A stretch of DNA of 64,000 nt from assembly GCF_024436375.1 (NCBI RefSeq), contig NZ_JAFMZM010000004.1, positions 682,001-746,000 on the forward strand. Direction: 5' to 3'. Positions 44,438-52,906 of this stretch are shown piece by piece. Each line of letters begins with the position of its first letter. Positions within the stretch are counted from its first letter, which is position 1. A program made the position numbers and the translations under genes. This stretch comes from Nocardioides astragali. GTDB taxonomy: Bacteria; Actinomycetota; Actinomycetes; Propionibacteriales; Nocardioidaceae. Below the pieces are notes generated by a model that did not search any database, was not told where the DNA came from, and worked only from the letters and a program-made list of their open reading frames with translations.

Positions 44438-45343
44438 CTACAGGGCGTGGATGCCCCACGACACCGACAGCTCGTCCCCGGCCGACCCGGCAGCCGCCAG
44501 CGTGACCAGGTCGGTGCCGGAGCTGAACGCGTTCGCCGGTGCGGTCATCGGCTCCACGGCGATGCCGGGGCGCGCACCCTCGGACGGTGGCGTGAAGACC
44601 TGCAGCCAGCGGTGCCGCTCGTCGACCCAGAGGGCCACGCCGCGCTGGGTGCGGGGATCGACGAGCGTCACCGTGGTGCGCCCGTCCTCGCGATCGAGGT
44701 CGCCGAGGCAGCAGTCGAGCACCGCATCACCGATCCGGCGCGGCGCGGTGAAGTTGTACGTACCGGACACCGGCTCGGTGCCGATCGGAGTCAGCCGGTC
44801 GTCGACCAGGACGCGTGTGTGGCCCGGCACGTGGAGGTGAAGGTCCTCGATCGCGTCGCCGACGCAGAGGTAGGGGTGGGCACCGCTGGCGTACGGAGCC
44901 GGCTCGGGCGCGAGGTTCGTCGCGGTCTGGGTGACCACGAGGCCGTCGGCGGAGAGGTCGTAGAGGACGTGCAGGTCGAGCGTCCAGGGATAGCCGGTCT
45001 GTGCCATCAGCCGGTAGACGAGGGACACCGACGTGTCCGTGTGCTCCTCGACGGTCCAGGCGGCCCAGCGGGCGAGCCCGTGGGAGGCGTTGCCGCGGGC
45101 CGGGTCGGTCAAGCCGAGCTGGAGCTCGCGCCCGCCGAAGGCGTAGCGCCCGTCGCGGAGCCGGTTCGGCCACGGCATGAGCAGCTGGCCACGACCGCCG
45201 CTCGACATCTCGGTCTCGGTGAAGCCGTCGACGAGCTCCCGGCCGTGGTGGGCCAGCGCGCGCAGCGCCGCACCGCTCTCGGTCACGACCGCCGCATAGC
45301 CCGCCGCGGCGATCCGGTACTGCTCCCCGCTCGGAAAGACCAT
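44438..45343 (-). CDS. aldose 1-epimerase family protein
   Basis: 301 residues of the galactose mutarotase-like fold. The N-terminal G-A-A-L-R-A-L, the central P-W-P-N-R-L-R-D-G-R-Y, H-G-L-A-R and the S-G-A-H-P-Y-L region carry the catalytic histidines. The final glutamate lies in I-A-V-E-P-M. The YeaD/GalM-like enzymes interconvert sugar anomers; the sugar here is unknown. TAGGGT seven bases before the ATG at 45343 marks a leaderless start, opposite a second leaderless gene only 33 bases away. Confidence 0.87.
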   Translation of the reverse strand: MVFPSGEQYRIAAAGYAAVVTESGAALRALAHHGRELVDGFTETEMSSGGRGQLLMPWPNRLRDGRYAFGGRELQLGLTDPARGNASHGLARWAAWTVEEHTDTSVSLVYRLMAQTGYPWTLDLHVLYDLSADGLVVTQTATNLAPEPAPYASGAHPYLCVGDAIEDLHLHVPGHTRVLVDDRLTPIGTEPVSGTYNFTAPRRIGDAVLDCCLGDLDREDGRTTVTLVDPRTQRGVALWVDERHRWLQVFTPPSEGARPGIAVEPMTAPANAFSSGTDLVTLAAAGSAGDELSVSWGIHAL

Positions 45344-45350
45344 GCCGACC

Positions 45351-45370
45351 ACCCTAGACAGCACTAGCGT
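45351..45370. promoter_or_regulatory. back-to-back leaderless promoters
   Basis: The minus-strand TAGGGT (45351-45356) serves the epimerase gene and the plus-strand TAGCGT (45365-45370) the acetyltransferase gene. The -10 elements are only eight bases apart on opposite strands, so the two promoters must share DNA and may exclude each other. Confidence 0.65.
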
Positions 45371-45376
45371 GCGCGC

Positions 45377-46336
45377 ATGGGCATCACCACGCGGGACCTC
45401 GCACCCGACGACGCGGAGGTCACGGCGCAGCTGATGCTGCGGATCGAGGCGGATCACCCCACGGGCTTCTGCCTCGCCGCCCACGAGGTCGTGGAGCTGA
45501 TGACGGACATGCCCAGCAGCGTCTTCGCGGGTGCCTTCGACGGCGAGGACCTCGTCGCCTACCTGACCGTCCTGCCGACCCGGCCGAGCGAGGACGGCCA
45601 GCGGTTCACGCTGTTCGGGGACGTCGATCCGCGCCGCCTCGATGAGGGGCTCGGCACGCTGATGCTCACGCACGCCTTGGACCGGGCGCGGGCGATCCAT
45701 GCCCGGGACGCCCCGGACCTGCCGGCCCGCTACGCCAGCCAGGCGCTCGCGGGACGTGAGGACCAGGCTGGCCTGTTGACGTCAGTGGGAATGGCACCTG
45801 GCCGGCACAGCTTCCTCATGCGCGCGACGCTGTCGGACGACCCGCGCGAGCCGGCGTGGCCCGTGGGCCTGACGGTGTCGACGTTCGATCCGGCGGACGC
45901 CGACGAGCTGCGGGACGCCCACAACGCCGCGTTCGCGGACTATCCGGAGGGCAGCCCCGCCGATCCCGAGTTCTGGCAGGCGTTCATGATCGGTCCCGCG
46001 CACGCCCGTCACGAGCTGTCGCTCGTGGCCCGCGGCGCGGATGGCGCCGTGGCCGGGTACGTCTTCACGCACGAGTACGCCGTGCCCCTGTCGGACGGTC
46101 CGGGCCGGGAGGCCTACGTGCCCTACGTGGGCACGCTGCCGGCCCACCGCGGTCGCGGCCTGGCGACTTCGTTGCTGGCAGGCGTGCTGTTCCGCTGCCG
46201 CGAGCACGGCTATGCCCGGGCGACCCTCAACGTGGACACCGCCAACCCGACCGGTGCGCTCGGCATCTACGAGCGGGCCGGCTTCGAGCAGGTCTACCGC
46301 CAGGACTTCTACAAGCTCGACGAGCCGCCGGCCTGA
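45377..46336 (+). CDS. two-domain GNAT-family N-acetyltransferase
   Basis: 319 residues in two GNAT-like halves. The first (to about 150) is degenerate. The second has a clear acetyl-CoA motif T-L-P-A-H-R-G-R-G-L-A and the following N-P-T-G-A-L-G-I-Y-E-R-A-G-F. This tandem layout recalls MshD and other actinobacterial double-GNAT enzymes, but length and motifs do not prove mycothiol synthesis. TAGCGT six bases before the ATG gives a leaderless start. The last 28 bases overlap the convergent kinase gene. Confidence 0.85.
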   Translation: MGITTRDLAPDDAEVTAQLMLRIEADHPTGFCLAAHEVVELMTDMPSSVFAGAFDGEDLVAYLTVLPTRPSEDGQRFTLFGDVDPRRLDEGLGTLMLTHALDRARAIHARDAPDLPARYASQALAGREDQAGLLTSVGMAPGRHSFLMRATLSDDPREPAWPVGLTVSTFDPADADELRDAHNAAFADYPEGSPADPEFWQAFMIGPAHARHELSLVARGADGAVAGYVFTHEYAVPLSDGPGREAYVPYVGTLPAHRGRGLATSLLAGVLFRCREHGYARATLNVDTANPTGALGIYERAGFEQVYRQDFYKLDEPPA

Positions 46337-46896
46337 GCCGGCTCCGCCGTGTCGACCAGCAGGTCGGCGTGCGCGCGCGTGTCGAGCCGCGCGAAGAGGT
46401 CGTCCTCGTCGAGGCGCCACTGCTCCCAGTGGGAGCGCATCGCCTCCCCGTCGCGCGCCAGCCCGCGGGTCAGGCGCTCCGTCGAGTCCGCCTCGACCCA
46501 CACCAGGACGCCCACGAGGTCGGCGATCGCCGGCGACCACGAGCCGACGCCGTCGAGCACGAGCAGCCCGCCCGGGCGGACCTCGTGCGTCTCCGCCCAG
46601 CCGTCCGCGACCCAGTCCCAGCGCCGCCACCGGCCGACCTCGCCCGCCGCCAACGGGGCAAGCAGTGCCGCGATCGTCCCGGCCAGGCCGGGCAAGCCCC
46701 GCCATCCCTGGAGGAGCTCGTCGCAGTGCACCACCTGGGCATCGGGTACGACGTCCGCGAGCGCCGCGGACAGCGTGGTCTTGCCGGAGCCCGCGGGACC
46801 GTCGATGCACACGAGCCGCCCCGGACCGAGCGTCGGCGCGCCCGTCATGACGCGGTCGGCGACCTCGCGGGCCACCACGCGTGGGTCAGAAGGCAC
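46309..46896 (-). CDS. P-loop kinase of the uridine kinase type
   Basis: 195 residues. Walker A is G-P-A-G-S-G-K-T-T; the acidic H-C-D-E-L pair after strand 2 and L-V-L-D-G-V-G resemble uridine kinase or phosphoribulokinase-like NMP kinases. A lid with R-D-G-E-A is present. The substrate is not predictable. The GTG at 46896 overlaps the end of the upstream gene by 11 bases, so the frame's N-terminal extension is antisense noise. It is the last gene of a three-gene operon with a D-threonine aldolase-like enzyme and a membrane protein. Confidence 0.82.
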   Translation of the reverse strand: MPSDPRVVAREVADRVMTGAPTLGPGRLVCIDGPAGSGKTTLSAALADVVPDAQVVHCDELLQGWRGLPGLAGTIAALLAPLAAGEVGRWRRWDWVADGWAETHEVRPGGLLVLDGVGSWSPAIADLVGVLVWVEADSTERLTRGLARDGEAMRSHWEQWRLDEDDLFARLDTRAHADLLVDTAEPAQAGGSSSL

Positions 46897-48103
46897 GGTC
46901 GCAGCCGCGGTAGGACGGCACCACCTCGGTGACCGATTCCCCGCGCACCAGGTGCACGTCGCGCACGTGCTCGAACAGCTCGCCGGACTTGGCATGGCGG
47001 AACCACACGAGGTCACCGATGGCGAGCAGAGCGGCGGGGTGACCCGTCAGCGGCGTCTGGACCTCGCCGGCGCCCTCGAGCCCGGTGAGGTGCAGGCCGG
47101 GGGGTGCCCACGGGATCGGTGACCGGTCCGCACCGGTGGGGCCGCTGGCGATGAGCCCGCCGCCGTGGACGGTCGCCATGGTGGGGCTGGGCTTGCGCGA
47201 GACGCGCAGGCCGAAGAACGCCGCGGGGCGCGGCTCGAACGAGGCGTAGTGGTCGAAGATCCCGGGGACGAGCAGCCCCGAGCCCGCGGCGATCTCGGTC
47301 ACCGCGGCATCGGCCGCGGTGGCCTCGACCGAGCCGGACCCACCGCCGTTCCAGAACTCCAGGTCGACCAGCGCGGCGAGCGCCTCGGAGATCTCGCGGC
47401 GGCGCACCTCGAGCTGGGCCATGGACGCCTGCTTGAGCCGTCGTACGAGCAGGGACTTGGTGCGCTGGTCGGGCACGTCGTCCTGGACCCCGGCTACCTG
47501 CCCCTCGTAGGTCATCACGCCGACGAGCCGGAAGCCGTCGCGCTCGAGGATGCGGTGGGCCGTGGCGACCACGTCGGCGGTGTCGAACAGCGGCGAGCGC
47601 TTGGGGCCGATGTGCTGGCCACCCAGGCGCAGGCCGGCGTCCAGGTCGAGCGCGACGCGGATGGGCACCGCTCGGGAGGACCGCGTCGAGTCCACCACCG
47701 CGAGATGGGCCGGGTCGTCCACCATCAGCGTGATCGCGGCCGCCGCCGAGGGGGAGGCCGTGAGCTGTCGCAGCGCGCTGGTGTCCACGGTGGGATAGGC
47801 GACGACGATGTCGTCGCTCACGCCCGTCTCGTGCAGCCACAGCGCCTCGGCGAGGGTGTAGGCAAGGACGCCCGCGAAGCCGTCGTGCGCCAGAGCCCGC
47901 TCGATGAGGGCAGGGACGCGCAGCGACTTCGAGGCGACCCGGATCGGCTTGCCCGCGGCGCGGCGCACGAGGTCGGCGGCGTTGGCGTCGAAGGCGTCGA
48001 GGTCGACGACCGCGATCGGGGTCGACGGAGGCTCGGGCAGGGACGCGACGGCGGCGTTGAACCGCGACCACAGGCGATTGCGGTCGACGAAGTGGTCGCT
48101 CAC
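46886..48103 (-). CDS. alanine racemase N-domain/D-threonine aldolase-like PLP enzyme
   Basis: 405 residues. A fold-type III PLP barrel starts with P-I-A-V-V-D-L-D-A-F and the PLP lysine region I-R-V-A-S-K-S-L-R. The C-terminal D-threonine aldolase-like beta domain includes metal-ligand type residues (W-F-R-H-A-K). The family acts on D-3-hydroxy amino acids or as amino acid deaminase/aldolase. It starts with GTG overlapping the stop of the upstream membrane protein gene (GTGA) and overlaps the downstream kinase gene. What the operon makes or degrades is open. Confidence 0.82.
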   Translation of the reverse strand: MSDHFVDRNRLWSRFNAAVASLPEPPSTPIAVVDLDAFDANAADLVRRAAGKPIRVASKSLRVPALIERALAHDGFAGVLAYTLAEALWLHETGVSDDIVVAYPTVDTSALRQLTASPSAAAAITLMVDDPAHLAVVDSTRSSRAVPIRVALDLDAGLRLGGQHIGPKRSPLFDTADVVATAHRILERDGFRLVGVMTYEGQVAGVQDDVPDQRTKSLLVRRLKQASMAQLEVRRREISEALAALVDLEFWNGGGSGSVEATAADAAVTEIAAGSGLLVPGIFDHYASFEPRPAAFFGLRVSRKPSPTMATVHGGGLIASGPTGADRSPIPWAPPGLHLTGLEGAGEVQTPLTGHPAALLAIGDLVWFRHAKSGELFEHVRDVHLVRGESVTEVVPSYRGCDRAF

Positions 48104-48558
48104 TCGATGCCCCGCTTCTTCAACAGCGCCTCGATGTCGGCCAGCTCGTCGTCGATCGGCGAGGTGCCTGCGCTGCGTGAAGAAGGGGTCGGGGGCAGGG
48201 ACTCCCGGGACTTCGGTGCCTGCGCTGCGCCGGGGGACCCGGCGTCCTGGCCCCGGGCGAGCTGTCGGTCACGGATGATGCCGCTGACGACGAAGAGGAC
48301 CACGGCCAGGCCGGACAGCCCGATGCCGGCCCAGGTGAAGATGTTGAAGACCAGACCGGTCGCCCAGTCGGTGACGGACCCGGCGATCTCGACGACCATC
48401 TCGAGCGTCCCGGTCAGCCATGCCGCCGCGGGCAGCAGCGTGAACCCGAGTGCACGCAGGCCGTTGGCGGCCCCCCGCCTGCGGAACGCGATCCACGTCC
48501 AGATGGCTCCCGCCACGGTCAGTGCTGCGGTGAGTGCTGCCCACGTTGTTCCTTCCAC
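48100..48558 (-). CDS. small membrane protein with acidic tail
   Basis: 152 residues: three hydrophobic segments (about residues 5-23, 35-55 and 70-95) and a Ser/Pro/Glu-rich cytoplasmic tail ending D-D-E-L-A-D-I-E-A-L-L-K-K-R-G. The tail end looks like a short amphipathic helix that could recruit a partner. I do not recognise the family. The GTG at 48558 is preceded by CTGGGG. It is the first gene of the operon with the aldolase-like enzyme and the kinase, and is divergent from the SseB gene (46-base gap). Confidence 0.72.
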   Translation of the reverse strand: MEGTTWAALTAALTVAGAIWTWIAFRRRGAANGLRALGFTLLPAAAWLTGTLEMVVEIAGSVTDWATGLVFNIFTWAGIGLSGLAVVLFVVSGIIRDRQLARGQDAGSPGAAQAPKSRESLPPTPSSRSAGTSPIDDELADIEALLKKRGIE

Positions 48559-48604
48559 GGCCCCAGAGTCCCACAGCGGTCCACGCCTGCGGGACAATGA
48601 ACAT

Positions 48605-49141
48605 GTGGAGCCCGACGACACCAGCCCCCTCACGAGGACGATCCCCGACCCGGGCTTCGCCGACGACAGTGGTGCGGTCGACCCGCAGGTCCGCCACGTG
48701 CTGGCCGACCACCGCTCCGGTGCCGTCTCGTCGGGGGCGGTGCTGGCAGTGCTCCAGGACGCCCGGCTGCTGGTGCCCGTCGTCGCCGTCCTCGGCGAGG
48801 TCGAGCACGACGAGCGCGGCCTGGCCCGCGACAAGTCGTCCGACATGGCTGCGGTCCTGGTCCGGGCCGCCGACGGCAGCACGGGGCTGCTGGCCTTCAC
48901 CTCCGTCGACACCATGGCCCTGTGGGATCCCGGGGCGCGGCCGGTGCCGGTCACGGCCGCCACCGCGGCCACCGCGGCGGTCCAGGACGGGGCCGAGGCG
49001 CTGCTGGTCGATCTCGCCGGCCCCGCGTCGTACGTCGTCGCCGGCGAGGACCTCACCCGGCTGGCCGCCGGGTGGCGCCTGGTGGCCCTGGGAGAAGGCA
49101 CGGGGGACAAGTACGGCTGGATTGGGCCGTCGACGGAATGA
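48605..49141 (+). CDS. SseB family protein
   Basis: 178 residues. The SseB N-terminal domain shows V-L-A-V-L-Q-D-A-R-L-L-V-P-V-V and S-D-M-A-A-V-L-V-R, and later W-D-P-G-A-R-P-V-P. In Actinobacteria these are soluble proteins of unknown function; the E. coli enhanced-serine-sensitivity protein gave the name. The GTG at 48605 follows GACAAT by six bases. It lies immediately upstream of the infC region, as often in related genomes, and its end is only six bases from the infC -10 element. Confidence 0.82.
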   Translation: MEPDDTSPLTRTIPDPGFADDSGAVDPQVRHVLADHRSGAVSSGAVLAVLQDARLLVPVVAVLGEVEHDERGLARDKSSDMAAVLVRAADGSTGLLAFTSVDTMALWDPGARPVPVTAATAATAAVQDGAEALLVDLAGPASYVVAGEDLTRLAAGWRLVALGEGTGDKYGWIGPSTE

Positions 49142-49146
49142 TCGGC

Positions 49147-49473
49147 TAACCTTCTGTGTTGACCGATCAGTGACACCACGTGGGTTCCCCGGAATTCGCT
49201 GGTGACACCGATCCAGCCAAGCGGAGGCAAGCACCACCCGTCTCCCACCCGCATCGATCGCCCTGCACCACAGATCGTCGGGTCCCGGTCCCAGTGACAC
49301 AGATGTTGAGGCAGCGATGTCGCCGCAGCTGTGCCCACCCGGATCCCCGAGAGGGGAGACGTGTCATGACTGGCTCCCGCTTGGCACCACAGCGGGAGCC
49401 ATTGTTCATTTCGGCCGAGAAGCTCGAGGCCGGACGACCGGGGGCTCCCATCCACCGATCAACTGGAGGACCC
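49147..49473 (+). promoter_or_regulatory. long infC leader with promoter and terminator-like hairpin
   Basis: The 332-base gap before infC holds a possible promoter (TTGGGC near 49122, TAACCT at 49147-49152), which would give a leader of about 315 bases. GTGACAC occurs three times in the first half. A hairpin with 11 pairs (49371-49381 with 49391-49401, core GGCTCCCGC) is followed by ATTGTTCATTTC. This could end or slow transcription before infC. An in-frame ATG at 49366 with GGGGAG upstream would instead make part of this region a 36-residue N-terminal extension of IF3. Confidence 0.5.
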
Positions 49474-50157
49474 ATCAGCACCGAGCTGCGCATCAACGAG
49501 CGGATCCGCGTACCCGAGGTCCGGCTCGTCGGACCCAACGGTGAAACCGTTGGCATCGTGCCGACCGACCAGGCACTCAAGCTGGCCCAGGAGGCGGACC
49601 TCGACCTCGTCGAGATCGCTCCCCAGGGACGCCCCCCGGTCTGCAAGCTCATGGATTACGGCAAGTTCAAGTACGAGAACGCCCAGAAGGCTCGCGAGAC
49701 CCGTCGCAACCAGACGAACGTGATCATCAAGGAGATGAAGCTTCGTCCCAAGATCGACGCGCACGACTACGAGACCAAGAAGGGTCACGTCGTGCGGTTC
49801 CTGGGTGCCGGCGACAAGGTCAAGATCACGATCATGTTCCGTGGTCGCGAGCAGCACCGTCCCGAGCTGGGCTTCCGCCTGCTCCAGCGCCTCGCCGAGG
49901 ACGTCCAGGAGCTCGGTTTCGTGGAGTCCTCGCCCAAGCAGGACGGCCGCAACATGATCATGGTGCTGGGCCCGCACAAGAAGAAGGCCGACGCCAAGCT
50001 CGACGCCGACGCGGCTCGCGCCACCAAGGCGCAGGCACGCGCGGACCGCCAGGCCGAGGAAGACGCGGAGCGCGAGGCAGCGCACGCGGCCGGTCCGGTG
50101 GCACAGAAGAAGGAGCGCCGTCGCTCCGAGAACCTTGATCCTGAGATCGAGGCCTGA
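49474..50157 (+). CDS. infC: translation initiation factor IF-3
   Basis: 227 residues from the proposed ATC start. The N-domain has [11 protein letters not shown] and [17 protein letters not shown]; the C-domain has K-E-M-K-L-R-P-K-I and the R-N-M-I-M-V-L end. About 50 extra charged C-terminal residues follow, as in other actinobacterial IF-3. A GGAGG ribosome binding site lies four bases from ATC-AGC-ACC, just where the conserved protein begins, so I favour the rare ATC. IF-3 rejects such codons, which allows autoregulation as with AUU in E. coli. The alternative is the ATG at 49366. Confidence 0.93.
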   Translation: MSTELRINERIRVPEVRLVGPNGETVGIVPTDQALKLAQEADLDLVEIAPQGRPPVCKLMDYGKFKYENAQKARETRRNQTNVIIKEMKLRPKIDAHDYETKKGHVVRFLGAGDKVKITIMFRGREQHRPELGFRLLQRLAEDVQELGFVESSPKQDGRNMIMVLGPHKKKADAKLDADAARATKAQARADRQAEEDAEREAAHAAGPVAQKKERRRSENLDPEIEA

Positions 50158-50169
50158 GCGAAGCGAAGG

Positions 50170-50202
50170 GCTCGATCGAGCAGGTAGCGACGGAGTCGCT
50201 AC
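50170..50202. repeat. palindrome plus hairpin in the infC-rpmI gap
   Basis: GCTCGATCGAGC (50170-50181) is followed at once by an eight-pair hairpin GTAGCGAC-GGA-GTCGCTAC (50184-50202), in a stretch with GCGAAGCGAAGG. The style differs from the neighbouring coding DNA and suggests an intergenic repeat of the REP type or an RNA-processing site in the operon. Confidence 0.55.
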
Positions 50203-50305
50203 AACGGCCGAAGGCTGACCGCGGCGAAGCCGTGACAACGAGCTCAGCCAGACCGGCCAACCCCCCAAGCACACCCGATCCACGCACAAGGAAGTTGAGG
50301 CAGTC

Positions 50306-50518
50306 ATGCCGAAGAACAAGACCCACTCGGGCACCAGCAAGCGCTTCAAGGTCACTGGCTCGGGCAAGATCCGTCGCCTGCAGGCCGGCCGCAAGTCCGG
50401 CGCTGCGTTCGCGTCCGCCCCGACCACGGGCAGCCGCAAGAAGCACCGCCGCAACGCGGGCATGGTCGAGCTGGAGAAGGCCGACGTCAAGCGCGTCAAG
50501 AAGATGCTCGGCATCTGA
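50306..50518 (+). CDS. rpmI: ribosomal protein bL35
   Basis: 70 residues, strongly basic, beginning M-P-K-N-K-T-H-S-G-T-S-K-R-F, the family signature, and ending in V-K-R-V-K-K-M-L. It is the large-subunit protein normally encoded between infC and rplT. The ATG follows GAAGTTGAGGCAG; GAGG is the ribosome binding site. Length and order are fully typical. Confidence 0.97.
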   Translation: MPKNKTHSGTSKRFKVTGSGKIRRLQAGRKSGAAFASAPTTGSRKKHRRNAGMVELEKADVKRVKKMLGI

Positions 50519-50584
50519 GCCTCCACCAGCACACATTCCATCCGGTGGCCCAGCCGCCGTCCCTTTGCACCAAGGAGTAGCACC

Positions 50585-50971
50585 ATGGCACGCGTCAAGC
50601 GCGCAGTGAACGCCCAGAAGAAGCGTCGTACCACCCTCGAGCGCGCCAGCGGTTACCGCGGCCAGCGCTCGCGGCTCTACCGCAAGGCCAAGGAGCAGGT
50701 CACCCACTCCCTGGTCTACAGCTACAACGACCGCCGCAAGAACAAGGGCAACTTCCGCAAGCTGTGGATCCAGCGCATCAACGCCGCTGCCCGCGCCAAC
50801 GGGATGACCTACAACCGCTTCATCCAGGGCCTCGGCCTGGCCGGCATCGAGGTGGACCGCAAGATCCTCGCCGAGCTCGCCGTCAAGGACGCGCCGGCCT
50901 TCGCCGCGCTCGTCGAGGCCGCCAAGGCCGCGCTGCCCGAGGACGTCAACGCGCCCAAGGTCTCCGCCTGA
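50585..50971 (+). CDS. rplT: ribosomal protein bL20
   Basis: 128 residues. The start [14 protein letters not shown] and the [14 protein letters not shown] motif are those of bL20, which is needed early in 50S assembly. In Bacillus and E. coli bL20 also represses its own operon by binding a leader structure; here the infC leader or the 146-base infC-rpmI gap would be the candidate sites. AAGGAG precedes the ATG. A SpoU methyltransferase gene follows. Confidence 0.97.
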   Translation: MARVKRAVNAQKKRRTTLERASGYRGQRSRLYRKAKEQVTHSLVYSYNDRRKNKGNFRKLWIQRINAAARANGMTYNRFIQGLGLAGIEVDRKILAELAVKDAPAFAALVEAAKAALPEDVNAPKVSA

Positions 50972-51029
50972 TCCGTCCGCTGGTCGAGGAGGTCGCCCAG
51001 CGACCGTCACGAGACCACGGAACGCACGT

Positions 51030-51830
51030 ATGAGCACTCCACTGACGGTCGGCAACAGCCGCGTCAAGGACGCTCGCAAGTTGAGCCGCCGCTCGGTACG
51101 CACCGAGCGGCGGCTCTTCCTTGCCGACGGCCCGAAGGCCGTCGAGGGAGCCCTCTCGGCCGTGTCCCACTCGGGGGAGAGCTGCGTGGTGGAGGTCTTC
51201 GTGACCCCGCAGGCGGCCGAGCGCCACGTCGACCTGCTCGCGGGCGCGGACGTCACCCTGGTCGATGACCGCGCGATGGCCGGGTTGTCGGACTCGGTCT
51301 CGCCGGCCGGACTGGTCGCGGTGTGCCGATTCATCGACGTACCCCTGCGTGACCTGCTCGTCACGAGCTCGCCGCCGCTGGTGATCTGCGCCGACGTCCG
51401 CGACCCCGGGAACGCCGGCACGATCATCCGCACGGCCGACGCGGTCGGAGCGGGTGGGGTGGTCCTCACCGGTCACAGCGTCGACCTCTACAACCCCAAG
51501 ACCGTCCGCGCGTCGGTGGGCTCACTGTTCCACCTGCCGCTCGCGGTCGTGCCCGACACCGCGGCGGCCGTCGCGGCGATCCGCGCGGCCGGCATGGGCG
51601 TCCTGGCGGCCGACGGTGCCGGTGAGCTCGACCTCTTCGAGATCGACGAGATCCTGGCCGACCAGGTCGCGTGGCTGTTCGGCAACGAGGCCTGGGGCCT
51701 GCCGGCCGAGGTCGCCGCGCTGGCCGACCACCGTGTCCGGATCCCGATCCCGGGTCGCGCCGAGAGCCTCAATCTCTCCACCGCCGCGGCAGTGTGCCTC
51801 TACGCCGGCGCCCGGGCCGCCCGCGCCTGA
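51030..51830 (+). CDS. TrmH/SpoU-family rRNA methyltransferase (copy 3)
   Basis: 266 residues. The N-terminal N-S-R-V-K-D-A-R-K-L and R-R-L-F-L-A-D-G-P-K form a substrate-binding domain of the TsnR/RlmB type. SPOUT motifs are D-V-R-D-P-G-N-A-G-T-I-I-R-T, F-G-N-E-A-W-G-L and S-L-N-L-S-T-A-A-A-V. The gene directly follows rplT, an order common in actinobacteria, so 23S rRNA is the likely substrate. It ends 13 bases from the convergent WYL regulator gene. It is the third member of this family in the window. Confidence 0.9.
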   Translation: MSTPLTVGNSRVKDARKLSRRSVRTERRLFLADGPKAVEGALSAVSHSGESCVVEVFVTPQAAERHVDLLAGADVTLVDDRAMAGLSDSVSPAGLVAVCRFIDVPLRDLLVTSSPPLVICADVRDPGNAGTIIRTADAVGAGGVVLTGHSVDLYNPKTVRASVGSLFHLPLAVVPDTAAAVAAIRAAGMGVLAADGAGELDLFEIDEILADQVAWLFGNEAWGLPAEVAALADHRVRIPIPGRAESLNLSTAAAVCLYAGARAARA

Positions 51831-51843
51831 GCCGGTCCCGCCC

Positions 51844-52824
51844 CTAGGCCGGCGGCACGGCCGCGGCGTACCTCTGTGCCAGGGTCCGCACGTGTGCGAC
51901 GAGCTCCGGTGGCTCGTCGACGTGGAAGTCGAGGCCCAGCAACCCGATCCACACCGCGACCATCTCGATGGTCTCCGCGCCGGTGACCAGGACGCAGTGG
52001 TCCTCGTCGACGGTCTCCACGACGCCGACCGTCGGGTTGATCCGCCGCAGCACCTCCTGAGCCGGTGCGTCGACGCCGACCCGGCAGTGCACGTTCCAGC
52101 CGGAGAACGCCACGTCACGCAGGACGAACGCCGCGTAGTCGCCACCCTCCAGGGGATCCGGCGCGAATCGCCCGGCGCCCGGTGTGCGCAGGGTGAGCCA
52201 GTCGACGCGCAGGGCCTGCCACCTCGCCTCGGGCCTCCGGCGGGCCACGAGGTACCACCGCTGCTGCCAGCTCACGAGCCGGTAGGGGTCGACCTCGATC
52301 CGCTCCTCGGCGGTCTCACTGCCGCCGGGTCGGTGGATCAGCCTCAGTCCCTCCCGGTCCCGCACGGCCGCGGCCAGGTCGGCGAGGAGCCCGACGTCGA
52401 CCACCGGGGCCTCGGCGTTGGTCGCCGTGTCGGCCGGTCCGACGTCGGTGCTCTCGTGCAGCGCGCGCACCCGCCGCCACAGCCGTTCGGGCAGCACGTG
52501 CTCGAGCTTGGCCAGCGCCAGCGCGCTCGGCTCCTCCATCCCCCGCACGGCGGCAGCGCCGGCCAGTCCCACGGCGACGGCGACGGCTTCGTCGGCCTCG
52601 AGCAGCAGGGGTGGCAGGCGACCGTGCTCGCCGAAGCGGTAGCCGCCAGTCGGTCCGCGCACCGCGTCGATGGGATAGCCGAGCTCGCGCAGCCGGCCGA
52701 TGTCGTTGCGGATCGTCCGCACGCCGACGCCCAGGCGCGCGGCGAGGTCAGGCGCGGAGACGACTGCCCGGGCTTGCAGCTGCCCGAGCAGCGCGATCAA
52801 CCGTGACGAGGTCTGGAGGGCCAT
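51844..52824 (-). CDS. WYL-domain transcriptional regulator (YafY-like)
   Basis: 326 residues. The N-terminal winged helix (A-A-R-L-G-V-G-V-R-T-I-R-N-D-I) is of the DeoR/HTH_11 type, and the rest holds a WYL ligand-binding domain with W-Y-L-V-A-R-R and a C-terminal WCX extension. Such regulators usually control the divergent neighbour. Here that is an epoxide hydrolase gene whose promoter carries a perfect palindrome. GGGAG seven bases before the ATG at 52824 is the ribosome binding site. The ligand is unknown; nucleotides or single-stranded nucleic acid bind some WYL domains. Confidence 0.9.
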   Translation of the reverse strand: MALQTSSRLIALLGQLQARAVVSAPDLAARLGVGVRTIRNDIGRLRELGYPIDAVRGPTGGYRFGEHGRLPPLLLEADEAVAVAVGLAGAAAVRGMEEPSALALAKLEHVLPERLWRRVRALHESTDVGPADTATNAEAPVVDVGLLADLAAAVRDREGLRLIHRPGGSETAEERIEVDPYRLVSWQQRWYLVARRRPEARWQALRVDWLTLRTPGAGRFAPDPLEGGDYAAFVLRDVAFSGWNVHCRVGVDAPAQEVLRRINPTVGVVETVDEDHCVLVTGAETIEMVAVWIGLLGLDFHVDEPPELVAHVRTLAQRYAAAVPPA

Positions 52825-52884
52825 CGGACAACTCCCACAGAAGAAGGTCAGGATCGCAGCGGCATACAGGAACGAAGTGTGCCG

Positions 52885-52902
52885 GTACGGTTCCTACCGT
52901 AC
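52885..52902 (+). promoter_or_regulatory. palindromic operator on the epoxide hydrolase promoter
   Basis: GTACGGT-TCCT-ACCGTAC is a perfect 7-4-7 palindrome. It contains the -10 element TACCGT (52895-52900), which lies six bases before the ATG of the leaderless epoxide hydrolase gene. The divergent WYL regulator is the obvious candidate to bind it. Confidence 0.75.
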
Positions 52903-52906
52903 TCAC

